Assembly (NCBI GenBank): GCA_023614405.1
Contig: CM042684.1
Location: 208,574,941 to 208,638,940 of the forward strand
From: Avena insularis
Lineage: Eukaryota; Streptophyta; Magnoliopsida; Poales; Poaceae
Direction: 5' to 3'
Length of the DNA: 64,000 nucleotides
Positions 25,318 to 37,143 of the stretch are shown piece after piece. The stretch's first letter is position 1, and every line of letters begins with the position of its first letter. The position numbers and the translations under genes were made by a program. The notes under the pieces were generated by a model. It searched no databases. It saw only the letters and a program-made list of their open reading frames with translations, and had not been told where the DNA came from.

Positions 25318-26460
25318 AAAAATGAAAACAAATAGAGTTTGTTACCAGCCTCTTACCACACCTCAAGTTATCATTAATCCTCATTATTGCCCTTCACTTG
25401 TGTGGCTTGAATAATAATATGAAACCAAAATCCACAGAGGACTGCTGAACCCTACAATGAATTTCACAAAACCAAAGAAGAACAACAAATATTTTTGGTG
25501 TTTTTGATTTTTAAAGGCAAGAACAAAAAAGGAAAAACAAGCAAAGCAAAATCTTTTTGGGTTTTTCGAATAGTTCAAACAAAGCAAAAAGGAAAAAAGC
25601 AAACCAAGGCAAAAAGAAGCAAATAAAGAGAAACAACAAAAATATTTTTTGGTCTTTTTGTGTTTTTAGAAAGCAAAAGTAAATAAAGAACAAAAAATAA
25701 AAAGAGAACGAAGCATGGATATACAAAGTACCGACTAAACATGATATGGAGATGAGTGTGATGTCGGTGTACCTCTCCCCAAGCTTAGGCTTTTGGCCTA
25801 AGTGGGTATCAACCCCAATGCGGGTAAGGGTTCCAAGCAGGCGGGCCATTGTAAGAATGATCATGGTTAGGCCCTTGGGAAGAAGAGGAAGCTCCCCAAT
25901 CATAGGTAGGCTGCTGATATGAAGACTCCCCCTCATGTGAGGGCTGGACCGAATCATTCGTAACCTCCCTTCCAGTATCATGCTCCTGTTGGGAGAGCTC
26001 TCCCAAGTATGGGTCGAGTTCTTCCTCGGTGAGTGACCATCCTATCCTGGTATCAAGGTTAAACAAAACAGGTGCAGACAAAAGAACAACTCGCTCGGAC
26101 TTACTCTTTCTCCAACCAGCCTTGAGAAAGGTTATTTCATAAGACAAATCACTCAAATTAGCCCAATAAGAAACAAATTAATGTTGTATCATGGAATTAA
26201 GGTCAAGCCTCTCTATGGGAAACTATAGGACTAGATGATGAGTCACTACACCATGCAAAGCTAATAAATGAGAGGCGATGAGGCCTCCACAAATTCCACC
26301 TTTCTCGTAGTTAGCAGCAAGACGGAAAGCTATCAAGGCACCCAAATTGTAAGTCCTATCTCGTTTTAAAGCAGCTGAGATGAATGCTAGATCATATGAG
26401 GATAACTTATTAGCAGTTTTCCTAGCGAGAACACACTTGGCAATAAAGTAAGCAAAGTAC
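25318..26460. repeat. 1,143-bp tandem duplication, copy 1
   Basis: Matches 26461-27603 with no difference that I could see by eye. Both copies end with the 4-bp microhomology GTAC (25314-25317, 26457-26460, 27600-27603). Flanks diverge immediately (TAT before copy 1 against AAA before copy 2). Confidence 0.92.
25809..26460 (-). pseudogene. Duplicated C-terminal fragment of Athila ORF1-like protein
   Basis: Exact repeat of 26952-27603. The frame reads through a segment with YDLAFISAALKRDRTYNLGA and an ending rich in Gln, Pro and Tyr (PTYDWGASSSSQGP). Two in-frame stops separate the halves. It has no start of its own and arose from the tandem duplication. Confidence 0.75.
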
Positions 26461-27603
26461 AAAAATGAAAACAAATAGAGTTTGTTACCAGCCTCTTACC
26501 ACACCTCAAGTTATCATTAATCCTCATTATTGCCCTTCACTTGTGTGGCTTGAATAATAATATGAAACCAAAATCCACAGAGGACTGCTGAACCCTACAA
26601 TGAATTTCACAAAACCAAAGAAGAACAACAAATATTTTTGGTGTTTTTGATTTTTAAAGGCAAGAACAAAAAAGGAAAAACAAGCAAAGCAAAATCTTTT
26701 TGGGTTTTTCGAATAGTTCAAACAAAGCAAAAAGGAAAAAAGCAAACCAAGGCAAAAAGAAGCAAATAAAGAGAAACAACAAAAATATTTTTTGGTCTTT
26801 TTGTGTTTTTAGAAAGCAAAAGTAAATAAAGAACAAAAAATAAAAAGAGAACGAAGCATGGATATACAAAGTACCGACTAAACATGATATGGAGATGAGT
26901 GTGATGTCGGTGTACCTCTCCCCAAGCTTAGGCTTTTGGCCTAAGTGGGTATCAACCCCAATGCGGGTAAGGGTTCCAAGCAGGCGGGCCATTGTAAGAA
27001 TGATCATGGTTAGGCCCTTGGGAAGAAGAGGAAGCTCCCCAATCATAGGTAGGCTGCTGATATGAAGACTCCCCCTCATGTGAGGGCTGGACCGAATCAT
27101 TCGTAACCTCCCTTCCAGTATCATGCTCCTGTTGGGAGAGCTCTCCCAAGTATGGGTCGAGTTCTTCCTCGGTGAGTGACCATCCTATCCTGGTATCAAG
27201 GTTAAACAAAACAGGTGCAGACAAAAGAACAACTCGCTCGGACTTACTCTTTCTCCAACCAGCCTTGAGAAAGGTTATTTCATAAGACAAATCACTCAAA
27301 TTAGCCCAATAAGAAACAAATTAATGTTGTATCATGGAATTAAGGTCAAGCCTCTCTATGGGAAACTATAGGACTAGATGATGAGTCACTACACCATGCA
27401 AAGCTAATAAATGAGAGGCGATGAGGCCTCCACAAATTCCACCTTTCTCGTAGTTAGCAGCAAGACGGAAAGCTATCAAGGCACCCAAATTGTAAGTCCT
27501 ATCTCGTTTTAAAGCAGCTGAGATGAATGCTAGATCATATGAGGATAACTTATTAGCAGTTTTCCTAGCGAGAACACACTTGGCAATAAAGTAAGCAAAG
27601 TAC
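26461..27603. repeat. 1,143-bp tandem duplication, copy 2
   Basis: Second copy of the unit. It is continuous with the N-terminal part of the ORF1-like pseudogene upstream on the minus strand, so this copy keeps the ancestral linkage to 27604-28064. Confidence 0.92.
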
Positions 27604-28064
27604 GGAATAGAGGGGAGATGAATGTTATGTATTTTCCCACTCTCCTTGGAGAAGTTGCTCCCTTAGAAAATCTCCGCATACAATTCCATGAGTCATGCAT
27701 GTCGCTCTTTAATCCTTCCACACGATCCCCACTGAGGTACCTTAATAGCTGCACAAAAGTCATCAAGAGGAAGGTCGACAGCTATATTCTAAATTTTGTA
27801 GTGAACCATGGGGTTAGGCAAAGAGCAACTAAATCGAAAGTCCTGCACTATAGACATAGTTAGTTTCACAAATTGACAAGGTTCATCTTCCACAAAATGC
27901 TCCAATCCTGCATTAGCAACTAAAGTATGGAAGTCCTAGGAAATTCCTGCAGCCCTCATGAATTCGTAGAATGGATAGATGGAAGGAAAAACTTCCTCCT
28001 CTCAGTGAACCTTCATAACCTTAGGCACCCTCAGTTCATGTAGGTTGAGTTGATGTTCATTCAT
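26952..28064 (-). pseudogene. Athila ORF1-like (plant transposon protein) pseudogene
   Basis: From an ATG at 28064 a single minus-strand frame can be followed for ~370 codons without a frameshift, broken by about seven stops (for example TGA after KVMKVH, TAG after RAAGIS). Recognisable segments in order: an N-terminal GLEHFVEDEPCQFVKL block, LPLDDFCAAIKVPQWGS, a HLPSIPYFAYFIAKCVLARK block, SYDLAFISAALKRDRTYNLG, GGICGGLIASHLLALHG, and a low-complexity tail. This order matches the protein I know from Athila-type Triticeae elements. Its biochemical role is not established; it is dispensable here because the copy is dead. Confidence 0.7.
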
Positions 28065-28990
28065 ATTCTATTCTAAAATTTAAACATCTATTATACAAGT
28101 GATTGCAAAGTAAATACATAATGAAGGGAACTACTCATGGGGACTTGTAAGAGGCCTAAACATGCATCAAAACAATATCTCTAAGCATTGAACAAGCTTA
28201 CAAGCTCTCATAACCTTTCAACTACAACAGTAAAATACTTAAGATATAAACCACTAAACACAAATCTACTTGGACAAGCGGAGGAGTCACATACCGGAGA
28301 ACAAATGCTCCAAATTTCAGCAGCAAAGATGGGTTGAGCAAGGAGATCGAAAAAATCGAGGACAAGAATAGCAAGAACATGATTTCGAGCAATGAACTGG
28401 TGTTTTCTCGGGAGAGAGAGAGTAGTGGGAAGTGAGAGAATGAGTGGAGGGCCAGGGGTGGCCCACACCATGCCAGGCGCTCCCCTGGGCTAGCCGCGCC
28501 ACCAGGTGGTGTGCCTTCCTGGTGGGCCCCCCCAGGTACTCTCCAGGCGCTTCTCTGCCCCTTTTTTCGCGTAAAAATTTAATATGAATTTTCTGGAATT
28601 TTTCGAGACACTTTATTTTTGAGCAATTTTCAGGTATAGAAGAATGATTTTCTAACAGAAAAAAGTTTTTGGAATGATGCAATGACAAAACAAAGCTAAA
28701 ACTTCAGAAGTTCTAGGACACTCTAATATGCAAGCAACTAATAACAGAAAAGTAAACTAAATGAAAGCAAAAACTAAAATGGATAAAATAAAAGTAAGCG
28801 GAGATAATCATGGTGAAAACATTGTTTTGTTCATTAAAATCCCTTTGTTAACAAGGTTGATCAGGTCTTGTTACCAAAACAATTTTATATGAAACAAAAC
28901 TTTGTATTCCACTAATGATTATGTTACCTCAACCTTGATAGCAATGGTCCCAATCATAATAGTTTCATATTTTTCTCGTGGTATGGGGCA
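28065..28990. other. Spacer between protease and ORF1 remnants, with a GC-rich promoter-like block
   Basis: No supported gene. Positions ~28430-28600 are GC-rich (CCACACCATGCCAGGCGC, CCACCAGGTGGTGTGCC, GGTGGGCCCCCCCAGG) and resemble in style the GC-rich U3 segments of the LTRs at 19690-19790 and 23200-23290, followed on the minus strand by AT-rich DNA. It may be a relic of an LTR promoter or an internal promoter for the downstream ORF1. I saw no primer site beside it. Confidence 0.4.
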
Positions 28991-29597
28991 CTATGTTTCT
29001 CCAACTTGAATGCCATCACCATGTTCAATTGAATTCAAACCATAAGTCATATCAATCTTCTTGGGGAAATAGACAGTATGTTCCTTGTCATTAACATTGA
29101 AAGTCACCTTTCCTTGATTACAATTAATAACAGCTCCTAGAGTGTTAAGAAAAGGTCTCCCAAGAATAAGGCATTTCAAGCACAACAAAATCAGTTAATA
29201 TCAAGCAATTATGAGCCACTTGAACAGGTACATCCTCACATATACCAACAGGAATAGTAGTAGATTTATCAGCCATTTGCAAAGATATATTAGTTGGTAT
29301 TAGTTTTTCCAATTGAAGTCTCTTGTAGAGAGAAAAAGGCATAACACTAACTCCTGCTCCCAAATCACACAAAGCGGTTCTAACATAACTATTTTTAATA
29401 GAGCAAGGAATAGTTGGAATCCCTGGGTCTCCAAGTTTCTTAGGAACCTTACCATTAAAGGAATAATTGGCAAGCAAAGTAGATATTTCTTCATTAGGGA
29501 TCTTCCTTTTATTCGAGACAATATCCTTCATATACTTTGAATAAGGAGGCAATTTAATAGCATCAGTCAAAGCAATTTGCAAGAATAAAGGTTTCAT
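28991..29597 (-). pseudogene. Retropepsin (aspartic protease) remnant
   Basis: The first frame (29597-29145) has LGDPGIPTIPCSI, then ALCDLGAGVSVMPFSLYKRL with the catalytic D-L-G-A motif (Asp about residue 78 of the open stretch). It ends LTDFVVLEMP, where a frameshift near 29165-29180 moves the reading to 28991-29188. That part carries CLILGRPFLNTLGAVINC, the hydrophobic C-terminal half of a retropepsin. In family members the two halves are one domain that matures Gag-Pol. No reverse transcriptase follows. Confidence 0.85.
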
Positions 29598-29786
29598 CCA
29601 TTCACAAAACTTATTATAGTGTTCATCTTAGTGTGCCTTTTAGGTTCTTCTTCAACTTTTTCTTTATCAGGAACATCATTTGCTTCATTAGCACTTTCAG
29701 TTCCAGCATCAGAGACAGATATACTATTAGGATCTTTAGAAGGTTCAGAGGGTTCTACAATAGTTTTATGTTTCTTTTTTCTTTTC

Positions 29787-31459
29787 TTAGGGTAGTACCA
29801 CTATTTTCAGCTTGTTGAGAATCCTGCTCAATTCTTTAGGATGCCCCTCAGGATATAGAGGATCCTGGGTAGCAGCACCACTTCTAGTTCTAATTTCATA
29901 AGCATGTGTTTCTTTGGCAGCATTAACTAGCAAGTCTTTTTGTACTTTAATAAGCTGATCAATTTGAGTTTGAACCATTTGAAAATGTTTAACAAGCATT
30001 TGAACATCATTAGAGGTTCTTTCCACAATATCCTTCAACTCAACAATAGTTCTAGAGTTTTCCATTAAATGATTTTGCACCTTTTTATTAAAATTATCTT
30101 GCTTAACAATAAAAATATCAAATTATTCTAAGCATTGATCAGGAGGTTTAGAGTAAGGGATATCACCTTCATCAAAATGTTGGAGAGGGTGTACCTCAAT
30201 AGTGGATGAGTGGGAGATTGGCTTACATAATTCTTCTATAGGAGGTAAATTCTTGACATCTGTAGCTTTAATTACCTTCTCCTTAAGACATTTCTTGGCT
30301 TCCTTCATCACTTCATCATTTAGTTCAATAACTCCCCTCTTCTTTGATGCTGGTATAGGCACAGGAATAGCTAGTCCAGACATAATTGTCTCAGGTATAG
30401 CTGGTTCAGGAGGAGTCCAATCTTCATAATTCTTGCTTATTTTCACCATTAATTCCTCAGCTTCCTTGGGAGTCCTATTCCTGAAAACACAATCAGCATA
30501 ACTATCCAGGTATGTCCTAGATTCTTCAGTTAGTCCATTATAAAATATATCAAGAAGCTCATTCTTAGGTAATGGACATCCAGCCTGTGCATGAATCAAA
30601 GCACAAAACCTTGCCCATGATTCAGGCAATATCTCTTTTTCTCCCTGTTTAAAATCAAAAAGTTCCTACAAAATAGCATCTCTAGCACTAGGTGGAAAAT
30701 ATTTTTGAAGGAAGGTACTAATCAAGCAATCAGGGCTATCAATAGATCTAGGAGGTAAATTTTTAAACCAAGTTTTAGCTTCTCCTTTCAGTGAAAAAGG
30801 GAAAATTTTAGCAACAAAGTAGGTGCGCATCTTAATATCATCAGAAAACAGGCCACTCATGGTAGAAAGCTCAGTCATGTGTGGTACAACACTTTCATTC
30901 TTAGTCCCACAAAAAGGTTCTTTCTCAACAATAGTTATGTAAGATAAATCAAGAGAGAAATCATAATCCTTATCTTTAATGTTTATGAGAGATGCAACAA
31001 ACTTAGCATTAGGAGAAAATTTGGGTTTTATAGTATGCCTCTCAAGGAGACTCTTAATAGCACTCCTATCATGGGTGTTTTGACATTCTTTAATAAATTC
31101 ATCGGTCATCTCTATATAATCGTCTTTAATATCATAGCTTTCTCTAGACTCAGATGAACTGATAGGTGTAATAGTGTCTTCATTAGGAGTTTCAGTATTT
31201 CTAGCTATAGTTCTAGCAATCGTAGCATCTAGGAAAGGACCTAATGAACCACTCTTATCAAGCACAGTACAACAGCATCATAAGTATCAGAAGTTTCAGA
31301 TTCACCAATAGTAGCAGTGTGTGTAGCATGTGTATGTGGTGTTGTAAGGCGCTTACTCATAACAGATGGTGAATCAAGAGCAACAGAGGTATTCAGAACC
31401 GTACCTCTTCTTGTAGTGGATGGTAAAATAGGAACCTTGCCATCACGAGACGTACCCAT
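29787..31459 (-). pseudogene. gag: gag pseudogene (Athila-like)
   Basis: The expected start is the minus-strand ATG at 31459 (MGTSRDGKVPILPS), followed by a frameshift before 31265. From 31265 one frame continues: FSLKGEAKTWFKNLPPRSID and QKYFPPSARDAIL, a TAG stop at 30666, then MPESWARFCALIHAQAGCPL and NELLDIFYNGLTEESRTYLD, typical of the Retrotrans_gag capsid domain. It then runs through a linker and a helical MQNHLMENSRTIVELKDIVE segment to 29787. No zinc knuckle is visible. The lysine-rich linker 29598-29786 joins it to the protease in the same frame, so gag and pro were one polyprotein. Confidence 0.85.
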
Positions 31460-31519
31460 GATGGATGGATGGCAGCGAACAATAGTGATTCCACATGAAC
31501 TTGATAAATAAAGCTATGC

Positions 31520-31537
31520 TCCCCGGCAACGGCGCCA
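31520..31537 (-). other. tRNA-Asp primer binding site
   Basis: Minus strand TGGCGCCGTTGCCGGGGA, 18 bases complementary to the 3' end of plant tRNA-Asp as I know it, 11 bases after the 5' LTR. tRNA-Asp priming is typical of Athila-type Gypsy elements. Confidence 0.85.
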
Positions 31538-31548
31538 GAAAATAGTCT

Positions 31549-32942
31549 TGATGACCCACAAGTATAGGGGGTGTATCGCAGTATTTTTGAGGGAAGTGAA
31601 ACCCAATTTATTGATTCGACACAAGGGGAGCCAAAGAATATTTATAAGCCTTAACAACTGAGTTTTCAATTCAGCTGCACCTGGAAACAATCTTGCTCAC
31701 AGCAGTTTATCAGTAGCAACAATTTTGTAGTAACAATAGTAGAGTGATAGCAGTAGTAAAAGTAAATACAGTATTAACAATTGCAGTAAACAGTAGGATT
31801 ATAGCGCGGTAGGCATAGGGATGGATGGACGAGCGTTGCATGGACAAGACAATTCATATGGCAATCAAGATGTAGGCATTTGCAGATAAATAAGATAAAG
31901 CATCCAAGTACTAAATAATCATAGGCAGGTGTTCCATATATAGTCATACGTGCTCGCAATGAGAACTTGCACAACATCTTTTGTCCTGCCAGCCCGTTTG
32001 CAGCGGGGCCTCAAGGGAACTACTGGCAATTAAGGTGCTCCTTTTAATAGAGCACCGGAGCAAAGCATTAACACTCAGTGAACACATGTGATCCTCACAT
32101 CAAAGCCATTCCCTCCGGTTATCCCGATTTCTGTCACTTCGGGGCCTTTGGTTCTAGACAACAATATGTGTATAAAACTTGCAGGTAAGACCAAAAACAA
32201 TACTATCATAATGAATCAATAACATGTTCAGATCTGAAATCATGGCACTCGGGCCCTAGTGACAAGCATTAAGCATAACAAGTAGCAACAAAGTTAAAAA
32301 GCAGTAATAATAGATACTAGGCACCATGCCCTAACAATCTGATGCCATTACATGAACGATCTCATGCAATCCCTACCATCCCCATAGCCTATAGCGGGGG
32401 ATTACTCACTCATAGATGGGGGAAACATGGATGGTCGATGGAGAAGCGATGGTGATGATGATGGTGATGATCTCCTCTAATTCCCCGTCCTGACAGGGTG
32501 CCAGAACGGAGTTTCTGGTTCTGAATCGTGGAATCTGGTGGTGGCGGCATAGCGAAACTCTTTCTAGAAAAACATTGAATCCCCCTTGGTTTTTAGGTCA
32601 AGGGGCAACTTATAGGCAAAGAGGGAGGCCGAGGGGGCAGCCGAGGCGGCCACACCACCCCTAGGCGCGGCCTGGCCTGGCCCGCACGGCCAGGTTGTGT
32701 GGGCCCCTCGTGGCCTTACTCCGTCTCGTCTTCTGGCTCCGTGAGTCTTTTGGTGAAATAGGATTTTTGGCATATTTTCTGGGATTTTTCCTAATAGTTG
32801 ATTTTCTGCACAAAAACTAGACACCAAGGTAATTCTGCTGAAAACAGCGTCAGTCCGTGTTAGTTGTATCCATATCACATAAGTTTAGAGGAAAAACAAT
32901 AGCAAAAGTGTTCAGGAAAGTAGATACGTTTTGGACGTATCA
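31549..32942 (-). mobile_element. 5' LTR of the Athila-like element
   Basis: 1,394 bp, TGATACGTCC... to ...GGGTCATCA on the minus strand. It differs from the 3' LTR by scattered substitutions and small indels, for example in the GC-rich block near 32650-32700. TATA-like sequence at 32607-32616. Confidence 0.9.
32607..32616 (-). promoter_or_regulatory. LTR TATA box (5' LTR copy)
   Basis: CCTATAAGTT on the minus strand, upstream of the transcribed leader and primer site. Confidence 0.55.
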
Positions 32943-34332
32943 CATGTGTTCTTTTCCTAAACCACACTGATCCACTAGAGTCATTGCATGTGTTATTTTC
33001 CTAAACCACATGGATCCACATGACAACAGACACTCCAGTGGATTCTGTGATCCAAGTTCTGCCACACTGGTGCAACATGCAATGTGGAAGCTGCTCTCCT
33101 ATGTGTTTTTGGTCTCTCTCACCATGGTTTGACCCACTGATCCACTAGTGTCATTGCATGTGTTCTTTTCATAAACCACCTTGATCACCTAGAGTCATTG
33201 CATGTGTTCTTTTCCCAAACCACACTGATCCAGATGACAACACACACTCCAGTGGATTCTGTGATGCAACAACTGCCACACTCGTGCAACATGCAATGTG
33301 GAAGCTGCTTTCCTATGTGTTTTTGGTCTCTGTCACCATGGTTTCACACACTGATCCACTACTGTCATTACATGTGTTCTTTACCTAAACCACACTGATC
33401 CACATGACAACACACACTAGTGGATTCTGTGATGCAACTTCTCCCACACTAGTGCAACATGCAATGTGGAAGTTGCTTTCCTATGTGTTTTTAGTCTTTG
33501 TGACCATGGCTTGACACACTGATCCACTAGTGTCATTGCATGTGTTCTTTTCCAAAACCACATTGATCCACTAGTGCCATTACATGTGTTATTTTCCAAA
33601 ACCACATTGATCCACATGACAACACACACTCTAGTGGATTCTGTGATACAACATCTGCCACACTGGTGCAACATGCAATGTGGAAGCTGCTTTCCTATGT
33701 GTTTTTGGTGTCTATGACTATGGTTTGACACATTGATCCACTAGTGTCATTTCATGTGTTCTTTTCATAAACCACATTGATCCAATAGTGTCATTGCATG
33801 TGTTCTTTCCCAAAACCACATGGATCCACATGACAACACACACTCCAGTGGATTCTGAATGCAACTTATGCCACACTAGTGTAACATGCAATGTGGAAGC
33901 TGCTTTCCTATGTGTTTTTGGTCTTTGTGACTATGTTTTAACACATTGATCCACTAGTGTCATTTCATGTGTTCTTTTCATAAACCATAATGATCCACTA
34001 GTGTCATTGGATGTGTTCTTTCCCAAAACCACATGGATCCACATGACAATAAACTCTAGTGGTTTATGTTATGCAACTTATGCCACACTAGTGCAACATG
34101 CAATGTGGAAGCTGCTTTTCTATATGTTTTTGGTGTTTGTCACCAAGGTTTGACACACTAATCCACTAGTGTCATTACATGTGTTCTTTTCTGAGACCAC
34201 TCTGATCACCTAGAGTCATTGCTTGTGTTCTTTTCCTAAACCACATGGATCCACATGACAACACACACTCTAGTGGATTCTGTGATGCAACTTCTGCAAC
34301 ACTAGTGCAACATGCAGTGTGCAAGCTTCTTT
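32943..34332. repeat. Satellite B block 3
   Basis: About 6.5 monomers with the same GCAACATGCAATGTGGAAGC landmark. It starts in phase with CATGTGTTCTTTTCC directly after an LTR end and stops at AAGCTTCTTT where the next element is inserted. Confidence 0.9.
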
Positions 34333-35171
34333 TGATGAGGATATATACAGGGATTATGATGATTCTGACTCCTTAAACTTGAAGGAAATATTGAGTCAAA
34401 TCAATGATGACTATCAGGTGAATTCATTCCTAGTTCAACATGATATTTTCATTTATAAGAACTTTATACTGCCTAAATCTTTGTGCTATTGTATGATTAG
34501 GTACATGGGAGAAGAAGGCGTAGCACGAAGCAAGGAGTTGAAGCATATGGAGCATGGTGTGTTGATCAATGAAGAATGCGCGAGGGAGGAGAGGAAGGAA
34601 GCGCAAGGAGCTACCAATAAGAATATCAACACTGGAAAGCGATCGTTTTCTTGCCACGACAGTGGCACGTAAGCAGAGTCCTTTTACGCCAGCGGTGATG
34701 CGATGAGAGAAACATGCAAAACTGCCTGGCAGAACCATGAGCCGAACCCAACTTTGGGTCGGTTTCTATCCTAGTTAGGTGGGACCAAGTCGTCCCAAGC
34801 TTAGGCTGCCACCCCCCAAACATCTTATATAGATGGGGCGTACTACTATTTAGGGTTTAGAGACCATGTTAAAATTATTTTGGAGTTGTTTCTTTTATAG
34901 AACCTCTGGAATTACCCTGTGATCGAATTCTACCAATTGCAATTGAGTGTGATCTGTTGTTCCACTGGGAATTAGTAGATTGCATACTACCGTTCATGGT
35001 CAACGACTACGTGCGCAAGAGCGTGGTGTTGTGAATATCCTACAAGGTTCGAGAGCTGTTGCATTAACATCATGGTTCGAGCAGAAGAGTTCATAGCTAT
35101 AGGCTAGTTATGTATCATCTACCATGACCATCGACAAGTGCTTGCTGAGAAGATCGGGCCACCCCATATCA
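34333..35171 (+). mobile_element. 5' LTR
   Basis: TGATGAGGATATATAC... to ...CCCATATCA, paired with 38340-39215. Its first ~340 bp are an open frame (DEDIYRDYDDSD...) that extends further than in the 3' LTR, where the codon corresponding to GAA is TAA. The two LTRs differ most around 34640-34740, the CCACGACAG-type motif region. Confidence 0.87.
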
Positions 35172-35174
35172 TCT

Positions 35175-35184
35175 TGGTATCAGA
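35175..35184 (+). other. tRNA-Met primer binding site
   Basis: TGGTATCAGA three bases after the 5' LTR matches the start of the canonical initiator tRNA-Met site TGGTATCAGAGC. Confidence 0.8.
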
Positions 35185-35186
35185 TT

Positions 35187-36339
35187 TCCTTGTTGCCTCA
35201 GTAAGCATCCATAAATCCATCCATAGATTAGATCTTGTTTTTCATCCTATACAGAAAAAGGCCCACAAAAAGAGTTGCCATAGCCTAGATTACATCATAT
35301 TCGAGTAATAGTTGCTGGTCATGTTCCTCTTTTAGTCTAGATCTAGATCTGTTCTTCGTAGATTTGTTTTCTAGTTGTTCTAGTTGTTTCCACCATTATT
35401 TTTCCACCGCCACAAAGCTAGATCTGATCCATACAAGAGTCCTCATTGTTTACTACTTGGCAAGTCGGAATTAAAAAAATTCTGCCGACTTCTGCCGTGA
35501 GTCCTTCTTTGCCATGACTCGGTTTCCTGCCACGACACGTTTTTGGCCATTTTTTCTGCCGCGAGTCCGAGTCCTGTCGCGAGTTCTGCCGTGGCATAGT
35601 TTTGCACTGTTTTTCTACCACGGCAAGGAATTTTTCTTCCACGGCACGATTTTGATCAATTTTTCTGCCATGGCAGCAATTCTTGCAAAGTGTGACAAAT
35701 TGCACTTTTCCTTAAACTTAGCCACAACCATTCTATTACATAGGTGTAGGAACTTGCCCATTGAGACTAGTTTCCGCTCCTACAGGTTGCTCCTAGGATT
35801 TTGTGATGTGCTTTGTAATTTGGCCGTGTGTGATATATGTACAAAAAAAGAAGAGAAAAAAGAAAAATAGCAAAAGAAAAAAAGCAAAAGAAGCTATACA
35901 AAATAAAAAGAGAAAAAGAGAATTTGAGCAAGAGGTCTAGTGATATCTTTGTGCACCGGTAGATTGAGCAATCTTGTTCCTGTTTACTTTGAGCTTTGCT
36001 AGTGTCTCTCGAGAGTAGTGCAACACCCTTCATAGTTGCATTGCCACGTTTTTCCCCACGTGTGTGTTTCTTGGGTTTTTGTACGATCAACACTAGGACT
36101 TGTTTGCGGTGTAGATAGGATACCATACCTATAGCTCCACCATAAATAACATGTGTGCCCTGCGATCGTTCTATATACCTTCGATATTCACTTCATCACA
36201 TCAATGCATAAGTCTTTGATTTTGAATTGGTAAGCATCACTATTCACTTTGGAACGGTAAGATCTGCTTTCTTGTCAGTTTTGAGTGAGTTGTGAGAGTT
36301 CCACCACCAGATTTTGTTTTGTGCACTAATGTACTTATC
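35187..36339. other. Untranslated leader with palindromic TGCCGTGGCA-like motifs
   Basis: No supported gene. Positions 35480-35680 repeat variants of TGCCACGACA, TGCCGCGAG, CTACCACGGCAAGG and TGCCATGGCAG, several of them perfect or near palindromes. An A-rich tract lies at 35846-35935. Confidence 0.6.
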
Positions 36340-37143
36340 ATGTATTTTATTAGTGTTGATGTGATGCCGAAAATGGAGTCCAATGATGTTACTAGTAATG
36401 TGGAGACCTATAGGTGCAAATTCTTCCACAATTGGCGTTGTAGTGGAACTTTTTGGAAGGAAGAACACGGTATTTTTGATGGTGACGATCTTTTCCACCA
36501 TAGTGTGATGATTGGTGAGAGATGTGCTTCCATTACCATTGATAGCAACTCTACTATTAATTTGATCAGCATTGAAGTTGTACAAAAGCTGCAGCTACCC
36601 ACACGTGCCCGTGTGGTGACATATCTCTTGCATTCATCATATGGCACATTGCTGATTTCACACACCGCTGATGTTCCTATGACTTTTAAAGAGCATACTG
36701 AGATTGTGCGCTCTGATGTACCTCCTATACCACTTGATTCTTGTCACATACTATTGGGAGAACCTTGGAGCAGAAGGTTTGATGCTCAAATATGTACTGT
36801 TGTTGGAAGGATTTCTTTCAAATGGAACATGAAGAGGCGTGCTATGATCAGGATTTCAGCCGACAAATTTCATGAGTATCATCTTCTTCGCAAGGAGAGG
36901 ACAAAACAGTTCAGTTTGTCTGCTAAGTACAAGGTCATGATGAATGGTGACAATTCTAATATTTGTCATCTTGAACACAGTGTGCATTACAACCCACGTG
37001 AGAATGAGAGCCACATAGCCAAGATGAGTGAGAGTGTTATCAAAAGTGAGCTGTGTGATTCCACTAGTGAGGTTGAGAGCATCCATTCTAAGAGTATGAG
37101 AGAAAATGAAAACAACAGTGCAGTAGATGCTAATACATGTTAG
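36340..37143 (+). pseudogene. Degenerate retropepsin-like frame
   Basis: Open to 37143. The first ATGs are at 36340 and 36364 and I cannot decide the start. The middle holds ASITIDSNSTINLISIEVVQ, which sits where Gypsy proteases have the catalytic D-S/T-G triad, but the glycine is replaced (DSN). The flap/C-terminal part PLDSCHILLGEPWSRRF matches the usual HLLLGRPW block. An active enzyme is unlikely. The remainder (NNPRENESHIAKMS...) has no recognised domain. The frame overlaps the next one by 17 bases in another phase. Confidence 0.65.

Larger units (their letters stand above)
21889..32942 (-). mobile_element. Non-autonomous Athila-like LTR retrotransposon with extra leader beyond the 3' LTR
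   Basis: Read on the minus strand the order is 5' LTR (32942-31549), tRNA-Asp primer site, gag and protease remnants, GC-rich spacer, Athila ORF1-like pseudogene, long non-coding 3' region, polypurine tract, 3' LTR (23498-22116), and then a second primer site and leader (22115-21889). I see no reverse transcriptase, RNase H or integrase, so it would need a partner's enzymes. The flanking satellite B positions do not match and no target duplication is visible, because the left end is truncated in the extra leader. Confidence 0.85.

Noticed and set aside
34333..34672. 117-codon plus-strand frame as a host gene
   Set aside because: It lies in the 5' LTR of the 34333-39215 element and matches the LTR-coded tail of the internal frame.
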